Source: Microlunatus sagamiharensis
Lineage (GTDB): Bacteria; Actinomycetota; Actinomycetes; Propionibacteriales; Propionibacteriaceae
Assembly (NCBI RefSeq): GCF_900105785.1
Contig: NZ_LT629799.1
Coordinates: 62,001 to 126,000, forward strand
Reading direction: 5' to 3'
Length of the DNA stretch: 64,000 nucleotides
A program made the position numbers and the translations under genes. A model generated the notes under the pieces. The model did no database searches and had not been told where the DNA came from. It worked only from the letters and a program-made list of their open reading frames with translations. Position 1 is the stretch's first letter. Every line of letters starts with the position of its first letter. This document shows positions 1-7,124 of the stretch, one piece after another.

Positions 1-1357
1 GCTCGTAGCCCGCGTGGTGGAAGGCCAGCGGCCGCAGGACCGGGTCGCCGGTCGCCGCCGCGTGGTCGACGAGCGCGAGGATCTCGGGCAGGAGCCGCTC
101 GCGGAGGGCGAGCGCGGCGCGGACGGCGGCCAGGTGCTCGTCGTCGAGGACGCGCCACGGCGCGAGCGAGAACTGCACCATCGGCATCAGCACCGACACC
201 TGCGCCCACCGCACGAACAGCTCCTGGTCGAGCGCGTGACCCTCGCCGAACTCTCCGCCGAACCCGCCGAGCTCACCGCCGCCGACCATGTCCGGGCAGC
301 CGTACGGGTGCCCGATCAGCCCCTGCGCGACGACGTCGGGGATCAGCGAACCCAGCCCGTCGGCACCCCAGATCGGCTGCTTGTCGTGCAGCCGCTGCGC
401 GAGCGGCTGCCCGCCGGAGCGCCAGCAGGCCCGCAGTTCGTTGAAGCCGAACTCGGACGCGAACCGCGCCCAGGCCTCGGTCTGCTGCGTGGGCACGAGG
501 GGCCCGGTGCCGGCGTGGGTCACGTCGGTGCTGCGGTAGTCGCGCAGGTCGCCCGCGTCGAGCTTGAAGCCGTCGACGCCGTACGCCTCCTGCAGCTCGT
601 GCAGGCGGTCCCGCAGCCAGCCGACGGCGTCGGGGTGGGTGAGGTCGAGGACGGTGCTGAAGCCGTTCCACCACTCGCGGACCGCCGGGCGCCCGTCAGG
701 GTCGCGGACGAGCCAGCCCCGGCCGGCGAGGTAGCGCGAGTTCGAGCTGTCCGGGCTCACGAAGGGGACGAGCCAGACCATGACCGTGAAGCCCCAGTCG
801 TGCAGCTGCGCGGTCATCGCGGCCGGGTCGGGGAAGCGCGTCGGGTCGAAGCGCCAGTCGCCGTAGTCCTCCGACCACCGGTCGTCGATCATCAGCAGCC
901 CCGGCGGGAAGCCGGCGTCGAGCACGCCGCGGGCGTACGCGAGCACGCCCTCCTGCGTCGGCAGGTAGGGCATCTCGATCCAGGTGTTGTACTGCGGCGC
1001 GCTGAACATCCGCCGGTCCGGCGTACGCCCGCTCGCCGGGAAGTGCTCGGCGGCCGCCGCTCGGAAGCCATCAGCCAGCAACGACCCCTGAGCTTGTCGA
1101 AGGGCCGCTGTTCCGTGGACCTCGAGCCCGCCCGACCCGTCGAACGCGAACGTGAACGGCTCGTCGGACCAGACGTGGCGGCCGTGGCTGGAGACGAGCA
1201 GGGGAGCGGACTGGTTCGCGCCGCCGGTGGGGTCGTCGAGGAAGCCGGCGTTGGTCGCGAGCTCGCGCCGGTGCGGCTCGGCGCCGAACGGCATCTGCGT
1301 CCCGTCGGCGACCGCGCCGCCCCACCACCACTCGCCCTGCTCCACCTCGATGCGCAC
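1..1357 (-). CDS. Glycoside hydrolase family 31 protein, C-terminus outside window
   Basis: This is an alpha-glycosidase of the GH31 type (alpha-glucosidase or alpha-xylosidase class); substrate is unknown. About 452 residues are inside the window and the C-terminus lies beyond base 1. The (beta/alpha)8 barrel is recognisable: a DDRW segment after strand 2, the nucleophile region GFKLDAGD (Asp near residue 267), and RSGG followed by IWGADG as the acid/base region. The start chosen is GTG at 1357; an in-frame GTG at 1402 is also possible. A copy of the dispersed repeat (1085-1106) lies in frame near residues 84-91 and is read as ALRQAQGS. It sits between the N-terminal beta domain and the barrel without breaking the frame. 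The gene is divergent from the DinB gene, with an inverted repeat between them. Confidence 0.85.
   Translation of the reverse strand, partial: MRIEVEQGEWWWGGAVADGTQMPFGAEPHRRELATNAGFLDDPTGGANQSAPLLVSSHGRHVWSDEPFTFAFDGSGGLEVHGTAALRQAQGSLLADGFRAAAAEHFPASGRTPDRRMFSAPQYNTWIEMPYLPTQEGVLAYARGVLDAGFPPGLLMIDDRWSEDYGDWRFDPTRFPDPAAMTAQLHDWGFTVMVWLVPFVSPDSSNSRYLAGRGWLVRDPDGRPAVREWWNGFSTVLDLTHPDAVGWLRDRLHELQEAYGVDGFKLDAGDLRDYRSTDVTHAGTGPLVPTQQTEAWARFASEFGFNELRACWRSGGQPLAQRLHDKQPIWGADGLGSLIPDVVAQGLIGHPYGCPDMVGGGELGGFGGEFGEGHALDQELFVRWAQVSVLMPMVQFSLAPWRVLDDEHLAAVRAALALRERLLPEILALVDHAAATGDPVLRPLAFHHAGYE
1085..1106. repeat. Dispersed repeat core inside the GH31 gene
   Basis: The core CCCTGAGCTTGTCGAAGGGC matches the repeat copies at 6.1, 15.7 and 47.5 kb. 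Here it is inside coding sequence and is read through in frame on the minus strand as ALRQAQGS. Confidence 0.85.
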
Positions 1358-1409
1358 GCGCTCATCCTGCCGTCGGGCCGAGTCGGACGGGCCGACCGGC
1401 ACACCCGCT

Positions 1410-1479
1410 GGTTTTCTTACCCGCACCGTCGCGAGGACGTGATGTGAACGCTCTCAGCGCCGATGAGGGTAAGAAAACC
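1410..1479. promoter_or_regulatory. Widely spaced perfect 13-bp inverted repeat in a divergent promoter region
   Basis: GGTTTTCTTACCC at 1410-1422 is an exact reverse complement of GGGTAAGAAAACC at 1467-1479. The spacer is 44 bp. The AT-rich arms stand out in this GC-rich region and lie between the GH31 gene (minus) and the DinB gene (plus). The form fits two operator half-sites or two operators for a sugar-responsive repressor that could loop the DNA. No such regulator gene is next to it, so the regulator is unknown. Confidence 0.6.
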
Positions 1480-1523
1480 GGCGCGAGGTTTGGAGAACTG
1501 GCCGCGTCGCCGTGGTCACGTCC

Positions 1524-1529
1524 TAGCGT
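1524..1529 (+). promoter_or_regulatory. Likely -10 box TAGCGT for a leaderless transcript
   Basis: TAGCGT ends 6 bases before the GTG start at 1536, so transcription would begin at or next to the start codon. No ribosome binding site is visible. The same arrangement is found before the MFS gene that starts at 45825. Confidence 0.5.
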
Positions 1530-1535
1530 GCCGTC

Positions 1536-2021
1536 GTGACCGGCTGGACCGACGACCTGCGCACGCGGCTCGACGAGCTCCTCGACGAGTACCGCGCGGC
1601 CCTCCTCGGCTCGCTCGACGGGCTGAGCGAGGAGGAGGCGCGGGCTCGGCTGGTGCCCTCGAAGACCACGCTCCTCGGCCTGGTCAAGCACGTGACGTTC
1701 GTCGAGGGCGTCTGGTTCGACCAGGCGCTGACCGGTCGCTCGTACGCGGACATCGGCATTGCGACGACGCCGGACCGGTCGTTCACGCTGACGCAGGCCG
1801 ACACGATCGGCTCGATCCGGGCGGCGTACGAGGCCCGCGCCGAGGCGTCACGGGCCGCGACCGCGCAGCTCGCGCTCGACGCCCGCGTCGACGGCCGCGG
1901 GGAGCGCGCGATGTGGGCGCTGCACCTGCAGGTCCTCCGCGAGCTGGCCCAGCACGCCGGGCACGCCGACATCCTCCGCGAGCAGGTGCTGGCCCGGCGC
2001 GAGGCTGGTCAGGACCGCTGA
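1536..2021 (+). CDS. DinB/DUF664 family protein
   Basis: A 161-residue cytosolic protein of the DinB-like four-helix bundle superfamily, closest in look to DUF664 (the mycothiol-dependent maleylpyruvate isomerase-like group). The metal-binding His pattern is visible as GLVKHVTFVE near residue 50 and HLQVLRELAQHAGHAD near residue 130. Family members bind a divalent metal and often act on low-molecular-weight thiol conjugates; the substrate here cannot be told. The GTG start follows a -10 box directly, suggesting a leaderless mRNA. Confidence 0.85.
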   Translation: MTGWTDDLRTRLDELLDEYRAALLGSLDGLSEEEARARLVPSKTTLLGLVKHVTFVEGVWFDQALTGRSYADIGIATTPDRSFTLTQADTIGSIRAAYEARAEASRAATAQLALDARVDGRGERAMWALHLQVLRELAQHAGHADILREQVLARREAGQDR

Positions 2022-2034
2022 GCAGCGGCAACCG

Positions 2035-2346
2035 TCAGGAAGACTCCTCGACGTCGAAGAAGATCGCCTTGAACCCCGCCGTCCCCAGCCGCTGCACGTC
2101 GCCGAACCATGCGCCCGCCTCGGGTGTCGTCACCGCCGCGCTCGCGGAGTCGTAGTCGGTGAAGTAGAGGTCGACGATCCGGTACGCCGGGGTCGGCGAC
2201 CCGTCCTCCTTCGGCCAGACCTTGGCGGCCTCGAGCCGCTGCAGCCCGGGCAGTGCACGGGCGAGGTCGAGGTGCCCGGCGTACGCCTCCTCGAAGGCCT
2301 GCGGGTCGACCGGGTTGTCGAAGAGCACGGTGATCTTGGTGGGCAT
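2035..2346 (-). CDS. EthD family reductase-like protein
   Basis: A 103-residue ferredoxin-like alpha+beta barrel protein of the EthD family, named for its role in ethyl tert-butyl ether degradation. The N-terminal segment KITVLFDNPVDPQAFEEAY and the central HLDLARALPGLQRLEAAKVW segment are typical. Members are small dimeric proteins with unclear enzymatic roles. It lies just downstream of the TetR gene on the same strand (30 bases apart), so the two are probably co-transcribed. The ATG at 2346 is preceded by GAGGAA. Confidence 0.85.
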   Translation of the reverse strand: MPTKITVLFDNPVDPQAFEEAYAGHLDLARALPGLQRLEAAKVWPKEDGSPTPAYRIVDLYFTDYDSASAAVTTPEAGAWFGDVQRLGTAGFKAIFFDVEESS

Positions 2347-2376
2347 GCGTTCCTCCTGCGGGTGGGCGGCTGTCGG

Positions 2377-2994
2377 CTACGTGGCGTGGCTCCGGATGAG
2401 GGCGATCGCCCCGTCGAGGGCGACCTCGAGCGGTTCGGGGCTGTGGCGGGTCTGCGTGAGGACGAGGCCGCCCTGCAGGGAGGCGAGGACGGCCAGCGCC
2501 AGCCTCGCCGGGTCGGCGTCGGCGCGCAGCAGGCCCCGCTCCCGCATCGACGTCAGCCCGACCGCGATCGCGTCGCTCCAGCGGCGGAAGCTCTCGTCCA
2601 GCTCGCGCCGCGCGCTGTCGTCGACGTCGGCGAGCTCGCCGACCAGCGACCCGAGCGGGCAGCCGCCGACGCCGTGCTGGCGCCGCTGGTTGGCGACGAC
2701 CGCGTCGCGCCACGCCTCCAGCGCCACGAAGGAGTCCAGGCGGGTCACGCTCGCGTCGTCGGCGCCGAGGACGGCCTCCGTGTTGTGGCGGATGACGGCG
2801 CGCACGAGCGCCTGCTTGTCGTCGAAGTAGTGGTACAGCTGCGAGTTGCTGATGCCGGCCGCGTCGCGGACCTGCTCGAGGCTGGTGCCGGCCACGCCGT
2901 TCTCGTAGACGAGGCGGGCGGCCACGGCCACGATCCGCGCGCGCGTCGCGGCACCTTTCGCGGTCAGGGTGCGTCCCTCGGTCACCACGCTCAC
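2377..2994 (-). CDS. TetR/AcrR family transcriptional regulator
   Basis: A 205-residue repressor. The N-terminal helix-turn-helix is clear: TRARIVAVAARLVYENGVAGTS leads into VRDAAGISNSQLYHYFDDKQAL. The C-terminal ligand domain contains GGCPLGSLVGELAD, seen in a TetR subgroup with a conserved Cys (TetR_C_16/YxaF-like). The GTG at 2994 is chosen because it precedes the HTH by the usual distance; the frame is open further upstream only by chance. It is divergent from the cytochrome/molybdopterin operon at 3094 and co-directional with the EthD gene, so either may be its target. Confidence 0.9.
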   Translation of the reverse strand: MSVVTEGRTLTAKGAATRARIVAVAARLVYENGVAGTSLEQVRDAAGISNSQLYHYFDDKQALVRAVIRHNTEAVLGADDASVTRLDSFVALEAWRDAVVANQRRQHGVGGCPLGSLVGELADVDDSARRELDESFRRWSDAIAVGLTSMRERGLLRADADPARLALAVLASLQGGLVLTQTRHSPEPLEVALDGAIALIRSHAT

Positions 2995-3014
2995 GAATCG
3001 TGACGGTACTCGTT

Positions 3015-3065
3015 CTGGCCTTGACGAGCCAGTCTCCGTGGCCTTGAATGGCTCAGGCAAGCCAC
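3015..3065. promoter_or_regulatory. Candidate TetR operator region
   Basis: Between the divergent TetR and cytochrome genes are two small inverted repeats, CTGGC...GCCAG (3015-3032) and GTGGCCTTG...CAAGCCAC (3038-3065, one base unequal). Both contain the direct repeat TGGCCTTGA. The position fits autorepression, but the symmetry is imperfect. Confidence 0.35.
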
Positions 3066-3093
3066 TTCGGGTGGCCGCGACGGACGGAGGGCG

Positions 3094-3666
3094 ATGAGCC
3101 TGCTGACGGAGCTCGTGCAGCGGGTCGGGCAGGACCAGTCCGCCCGGCTGCAGGCACGCCTGGCGACCCCGGCGCGCACGACCCGCGTCACGGTGGTCAT
3201 CGGGCGGGTCCTTGGAGCGGCATTCCTGCTCTGCTTCGCGACCGGGCTCTACAGCCACTTCCTGCAGAACCCGCTGCCCGGCATGCGGTTCCCGACCCGC
3301 CCGGTGAACCTGTACGCGATCACCCAGGGCGTGCACGTGATCACCGGCGTCGCCTGCATCCCGCTGCTGCTGGCCAAGCTGTGGACGGTCTACCCGCAGC
3401 TCTTCGCCTTCCCGCCCTTCAAGGGGCTCGCGCAGCTGGCCGAGCGGCTCTCGATCGCCGTGCTCGTGTCGGCCTCGCTCGTGCAGCTCGCGATGGGCCT
3501 GCTGAACACCTACCAGTGGTACCCGTGGTCGCCGTTCTTCGCCTTCCGTGACGTCCACTACGCGCTGGCGTGGGTGATCATCGGCTCGGTCGGGCTGCAC
3601 GTAGCGGTCAAGCTGCCGCTGATCGTGCGCCACTGGCGCCGCGGCGGCGACGGGGAGGTGCGGTGA
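3094..3666 (+). CDS. Cytochrome b561-like membrane protein
   Basis: A 190-residue integral membrane protein with about four hydrophobic segments (near residues 35-53, 75-95, 115-135 and 155-178). Histidines lie within or beside the helices (YSHFLQN, GVHVITG, DVHYALAW, GLHVAVK), a pattern expected for a b-type di-heme protein. It overlaps the next gene by 4 bases (GTGA), a Tat-exported molybdopterin oxidoreductase. By analogy with YedZ/MsrQ and other cytochrome partners it would carry electrons between the quinone pool and that enzyme. Heme binding is inferred, not shown. Confidence 0.75.
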   Translation: MSLLTELVQRVGQDQSARLQARLATPARTTRVTVVIGRVLGAAFLLCFATGLYSHFLQNPLPGMRFPTRPVNLYAITQGVHVITGVACIPLLLAKLWTVYPQLFAFPPFKGLAQLAERLSIAVLVSASLVQLAMGLLNTYQWYPWSPFFAFRDVHYALAWVIIGSVGLHVAVKLPLIVRHWRRGGDGEVR

Positions 3667-4316
3667 CGGGCGACCGGACCCCTCAGCCCCCTCAGGACCA
3701 GGAGGCGGGCAGCACGCAGCGGGAGGCGACGACCAGCCGGCGCCGCTTCGTCGCCACCGTCGGCGTGGCCGCGGTCGGTCTGACCGCCGTCACGGCTGGG
3801 CAGAGCATCGGGGTGCTCGACGGCCTCAACCTCTTCGGGCCGCGTACGCAGAAGGGCGCCCCGCAGCAGGTCCCGGTCAACCGCACCGCGGCGGCCGCCG
3901 CCGTCGAAGCCTCCGCGAACGATCCCGCCTGGTCCCTGCGGCTGGCCGGCGCGCGCAGCGTCGCGCTCAGCCGGACGGACCTGCTCGCCCTGCCGCAGAC
4001 CACCGTCCGCCTGCCGATCGCCTGCGTCGAGGGCTGGAGCGTCCACGCGGACTGGACCGGCGTCCGCATGCGCGACCTCATGGACCTGGTCGGGACCTCC
4101 GGGGCAGCCGTCCGCGTGACCAGCCTCGAGCCGCAGGGCGTCTACCGGGAGACCCAGCTCGGACGCGAGTTCGTCGCGGCGCCCACCACGCTCGTCGCCC
4201 TCGCGCTCAACGGCGAGACCCTCGACCTCGACCACGGCTACCCGGCCCGGCTGATCGCGCCCAACCGGCCCGGCGTCCTGCAGACCAAGTGGCTCAGCAC
4301 GATCGAGGCGCTGTGA
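3663..4316 (+). CDS. Tat-exported sulfite-oxidase-family molybdopterin oxidoreductase
   Basis: A 217-residue protein with a twin-arginine signal (SRRRFVATVGVAAVGL, residues about 25-40) and one oxidoreductase molybdopterin-binding domain. The Mo-ligating Cys is in PIACVEGWS, and the domain ends in GYPARLIAPNRPGVLQTKWL, matching the GYP...P...KW signature. It is shorter than sulfite oxidases and YedY/MsrP because it lacks a dimerisation domain. The substrate is unknown. The GTG start at 3663 overlaps the cytochrome stop codon. Location should be outside the membrane, with the cytochrome as electron partner. Confidence 0.85.
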   Translation: MTGDRTPQPPQDQEAGSTQREATTSRRRFVATVGVAAVGLTAVTAGQSIGVLDGLNLFGPRTQKGAPQQVPVNRTAAAAAVEASANDPAWSLRLAGARSVALSRTDLLALPQTTVRLPIACVEGWSVHADWTGVRMRDLMDLVGTSGAAVRVTSLEPQGVYRETQLGREFVAAPTTLVALALNGETLDLDHGYPARLIAPNRPGVLQTKWLSTIEAL

Positions 4317-4972
4317 ACCCGCTGCGGCTCGTCGGGCTGCTGTTCGGGCTCGTGTCGGCCGCCGTCATCCTGATCGGCACGGCCTTTGCAACCCGGTCGG
4401 TGACGCACTACCTCGCGCAGACCCCTCTCGACGCAGCCCCCGAACCGGTGCCGGCCACGGCCGAAGCAGCCCCCGCGACCGAGGGGCGGTCGTCGGCGGT
4501 CCTCGTGACGCGGGTCGTCCTCGGCGCCGTCGGCGTCGGCGTGCTGGTCGTCGGGGTGTGGAAGGTGCTGCACGCCGTCCACCCCGAGAACTACCTCTGG
4601 CTCCTGCTCTGGCTCGCCGCGGCGGTCGTGCTGCACGACGGCGTCCTCGACCCCCTGATCACCCTCGTGCGCTCGGCCTCCCACCGCGGCCTGCGGCGTT
4701 TCCCCGACGCGGCGCTGACCGTGGTCAAGGGCGGCCTCGTCCTCGGCGGGCTGCTCGTGCTCGTTGTGGTCCCGATGGTCTACGCGAAGCACCTCGGCCC
4801 GCTCAACCCGACGATTCTGCCGGGCGACTACGGCGCTCGGCTCGTGGCGAGCCTGGTCGTGATCGCCGTCTTCACCGCGCTGGCGGCGGCGCTGGTCGCC
4901 GTGCGCGCACGGAAGCGGTCACGAGCCCAGCCTCGTCCGCAGTCGCCGTCAGTCGAGCTCGCGCAGGGCTGA
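4313..4972 (+). CDS. Multi-pass membrane protein of unknown function
   Basis: A 219-residue protein with hydrophobic segments near residues 5-25, 65-85, 97-113, 138-160 and 180-202 and a basic C-terminal tail (VRARKRSRAQPRP). I recognise no family. GTG at 4313 overlaps the stop codon of the molybdopterin oxidoreductase gene, so it is translated as the third gene of that operon. A membrane-bound accessory or assembly role is possible. Its 3' end overlaps the convergent cupin reading frame by 24 bases. Confidence 0.7.
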   Translation: MNPLRLVGLLFGLVSAAVILIGTAFATRSVTHYLAQTPLDAAPEPVPATAEAAPATEGRSSAVLVTRVVLGAVGVGVLVVGVWKVLHAVHPENYLWLLLWLAAAVVLHDGVLDPLITLVRSASHRGLRRFPDAALTVVKGGLVLGGLLVLVVVPMVYAKHLGPLNPTILPGDYGARLVASLVVIAVFTALAAALVAVRARKRSRAQPRPQSPSVELAQG

Positions 4973-5313
4973 GGTCATCGGGCCGCCCGCGTCGCCCGTG
5001 TTCACCGTGCCGCGGGACTCGATGAGCAGCGCGTGAACCTCGGCCTCGGCCCTGGGGAGTGCTCGACCCCACGCGGGACGACGAAGACGTCCCGCTCGCC
5101 CAGCACCACGTCGCGGTCCCGCAGCTGGATCGTCAGCTCGCCGGCCAGGACGAGGAAGAGCTCGTCGGTGTCGGGATGGGTGTGCCACACGAACTCGCCC
5201 TGGAGCTTGACGACCTTGACGTCGTGGTCGTTGACGCTCGTGAGCCGGTGCGGCTGCCAGTGCTCGGTGATGCTCTGCAGCGCCTGCTGGATGTTGCGGA
5301 CCTCGGTCTCCAC
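4949..5313 (-). pseudogene. Frameshifted cupin-domain protein
   Basis: The first about 85 codons encode a small RmlC-like cupin: HTHPDTDELFLVLAGE is the metal-binding motif 1 (two His, one Glu) and FVVPRGVEHS covers motif 2. The frame then shifts near 5053-5062, in a C-rich stretch. The typical remainder of the family (EAEVHALLIE then GTVNTGDAG) continues in another frame to a stop at 4949. Without correction the protein ends in an atypical tail at 5002. One missing base in the C run would restore a normal product of about 121 residues. This may be a real mutation or an assembly error. Confidence 0.75.
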
Positions 5314-5353
5314 GCAGCCGAGCGTAAGTACGCCGCAGGCCGCTCGACGAACC

Positions 5354-5380
5354 TGACAGGACTGTCATCTGCCTGACAGG
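5354..5380. promoter_or_regulatory. Palindrome TGACAG-GA-CTGTCA with adjacent direct repeat
   Basis: A perfect 14-bp palindrome lies at 5354-5367 and CCTGACAGG recurs at 5372-5380. The site is in the divergent region between the cupin and RTX genes. It looks like an operator; the binding protein is unknown. Confidence 0.4.
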
Positions 5381-5451
5381 GACGCGTCAGCGCCGCTCGA
5401 TGAAGTAGGGGACGTCGGAGAGACCGACCGTGAACCCCAGGAGCAGCCGCC

Positions 5452-6084
5452 ATGACCAGCACCGCCCCCTTCGCCTCCCGCTTCAGCACCGCCAAGCGCG
5501 TTACCGCCCTGACCGGCGCGGGCCTGCTCACCGCGGTCGGCCTCGCCTTCGCCGTCCCGACCTCTGCCTCGGCCGCGACGTACACCTGCAACGGCAAGGT
5601 CGCCACGATCGTCGGCACCGAGGGCGCCGACGAGATCGAGGGCACCCGCGGCGACGACGTCATCGTCGGCCTCGGCGGTAACGACGAGATCGACGGCAAC
5701 GGCGGCAACGACACCATCTGCGGCAACGCCGGCAACGACGAGATCGACGGCGGTTCGGGCAACGACTGGCTGCAGGGCGGCACCGGCAACGACGAGATCG
5801 ACGGCGACACCGGCAACGACCGCGTCTACGGCTCCTCGGGCCACGACGACCTCGAGGGCGGCAGTGGCAACGACGTCGTCGACGGCTACTCCGGCAACGA
5901 CCAGCTCGAGGGTGGCAGCGGCAACGACACCCTCCGCGGCGACGCCGGCAACGACCTGCTCGAGGGCAACTCCGGCAGCGACAAGCTCTCCGGCGGCGCC
6001 GGCTCCGACATCACCCGCCAGGGCAGCGCCTCCGACTCCGTCGAGGACCGCTGGGAGCGTCAGTACCGCGGCGACGACGACTGA
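5452..6084 (+). CDS. Secreted RTX-repeat calcium-binding protein
   Basis: A 210-residue protein with a Sec signal peptide (basic N-terminus, hydrophobic core about residues 21-38, cleavage after SASA) followed by about 14 nonapeptide repeats of the GGxGNDxUx kind from residue 58 to 190. Such repeats bind calcium and fold into a beta-roll. There is no catalytic domain, so the mature protein is almost entirely beta-roll. A clear Sec signal replaces the uncleaved C-terminal signal used by type I secretion, as usual for actinobacterial members. The start is supported by AGGAGC upstream. A strong hairpin lies downstream at 6327-6354. Confidence 0.85.
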   Translation: MTSTAPFASRFSTAKRVTALTGAGLLTAVGLAFAVPTSASAATYTCNGKVATIVGTEGADEIEGTRGDDVIVGLGGNDEIDGNGGNDTICGNAGNDEIDGGSGNDWLQGGTGNDEIDGDTGNDRVYGSSGHDDLEGGSGNDVVDGYSGNDQLEGGSGNDTLRGDAGNDLLEGNSGSDKLSGGAGSDITRQGSASDSVEDRWERQYRGDDD

Positions 6085-6103
6085 GCTCCGCGTCAAGCGC
6101 TGA

Positions 6104-6295
6104 GCCCAGCCGCGACCCCTGAACTTGTCGAAGGGCGCTGGGCTCGCCGGGTCCGGGGAGCCCAGCCACGATCCCTGCGCTTGTCGAAGGGCGCTGGGTG
6201 CGCTGGGCCCAGCCACGACCCCTGAGCTCGTCGAAGGGCGCTCGGCTCGCTGGTTCCGCTGGGCCCAGACACGATTCCTGAGCCTGTCGAAGGGC
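6104..6295. repeat. Four-unit array of the dispersed CTTCGACAAGCTCAGG-type repeat
   Basis: The 310-base gap after the RTX gene holds no gene but four head-to-tail units of about 50-57 bases. Their cores are at 6116-6136, 6172-6192, 6219-6239 and 6275-6295. Each unit reads roughly GCCCAGCCACGACCCCTGAG followed by CTTGTCGAAGGGCGCTGGGC, with GCCCAGC/GCTGGGC arms able to pair around the core. The units differ at several positions, so the array is not recent. Confidence 0.85.
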
Positions 6296-6326
6296 CAGGG
6301 CGCAGCGAACCCGCACCAACCCACCG

Positions 6327-6354
6327 GCGGGGCCGTCCACGCGGACGGCCCCGC
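6327..6354 (+). terminator. Strong hairpin downstream of the RTX gene
   Basis: GCGGGGCCGTCC and GGACGGCCCCGC form a perfect 12-bp stem around a 4-base loop. There is no T run, as is common in actinobacterial terminators. It separates the RTX gene and repeat array from the next gene. Confidence 0.7.
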
Positions 6355-6394
6355 TGGTCCGCACCCGGACAATGAACCCCACGAGGAGGACCCG

Positions 6395-7105
6395 ATGACC
6401 ACCGCAGCGCCCCCGAACCCGACCCGTCGCCGCCTGACCACGGCCGCGCTGGTCGCCGTCGGCGTGGTCGTGCTCGCCGTCCTCGTCTGGCTGCTGACCC
6501 GGCCCGACCCGTCCGAGGCCGTCGCGCCCGTCGTCGTCGACGAGGTCAGCGCCGCACCCCCGGTCACCGGTGCGGCCGCTGGTCCGTCGCAGGAGCAGGT
6601 GCAGGCCCTCACCACGCTCAGCGGCGTCCTCGAGCACGGCGGGGACACTGCCGAGTTCGTCCTCGACAACGTCGAGCTCGATTTCGGGCCCGACGCCTGG
6701 GTGATCACCGCGCCGGCCACCGCGAATTTTGACGGCGACGGCACCACCGAACCTCTCCTCACCGAGCTCGAGGGCCTCGTCGGCCAGGAGGTCGTCGCCA
6801 ACGTCCGCCTCGACGAGGACGGTGACGACGCCGACGTCTTCGTGCTGAACGACCGCACCTACCGAGACAGCGCCGGCGGCACGCCGCCGTGGCAGCCCCC
6901 GACGACCGACACCACCGGGGTGTCCGCGGACGTCGTCCGCGCCAACGCGATCGAGGCCGTCGGCCCGGGCTCGAACGTGACCGAGCTCGAGCGCGTACGC
7001 GCCGGCAACGTCGCCTGGGAAGCCACCGTCGTCGACGCCCAGGGCGCCGAGTTCAACGTGCTGCTCAGCGCCGACGGCACCGTCCTCGACCAGCGCCGCG
7101 ACTGA
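6395..7105 (+). CDS. Membrane-anchored PepSY-like protein
   Basis: A 236-residue protein with one N-terminal membrane helix (about residues 18-38) and an extracytoplasmic part. The middle region (residues about 65-150) includes a segment rich in Asp/Glu with DGDGTTEPLLTELEGLVGQEV. The C-terminal 70 residues resemble a PepSY domain (ADVVRANAIEAVGPGSNVTELERV, then NVAWEATVVDAQGAEFNVLLSADGTVL). PepSY proteins often modulate neighbouring sensors or proteases. The start ATG follows GAGGAGGA. It lies 19 bases before the response regulator gene and is probably in one operon with the two-component pair. Confidence 0.75.
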   Translation: MTTAAPPNPTRRRLTTAALVAVGVVVLAVLVWLLTRPDPSEAVAPVVVDEVSAAPPVTGAAAGPSQEQVQALTTLSGVLEHGGDTAEFVLDNVELDFGPDAWVITAPATANFDGDGTTEPLLTELEGLVGQEVVANVRLDEDGDDADVFVLNDRTYRDSAGGTPPWQPPTTDTTGVSADVVRANAIEAVGPGSNVTELERVRAGNVAWEATVVDAQGAEFNVLLSADGTVLDQRRD

Positions 7106-7124
7106 GACGGAGAGGGAGCAGCAC

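Noticed and set aside
5620..6030. DNA-level tandem repeat as CRISPR or satellite
   Set aside because: The periodicity comes from codons of the RTX nonapeptide repeats in one coding frame.
6104..6295. CRISPR-like array
   Set aside because: Units are unequal, lack distinct spacers of constant length, contain the dispersed core found elsewhere, and no cas genes are near.
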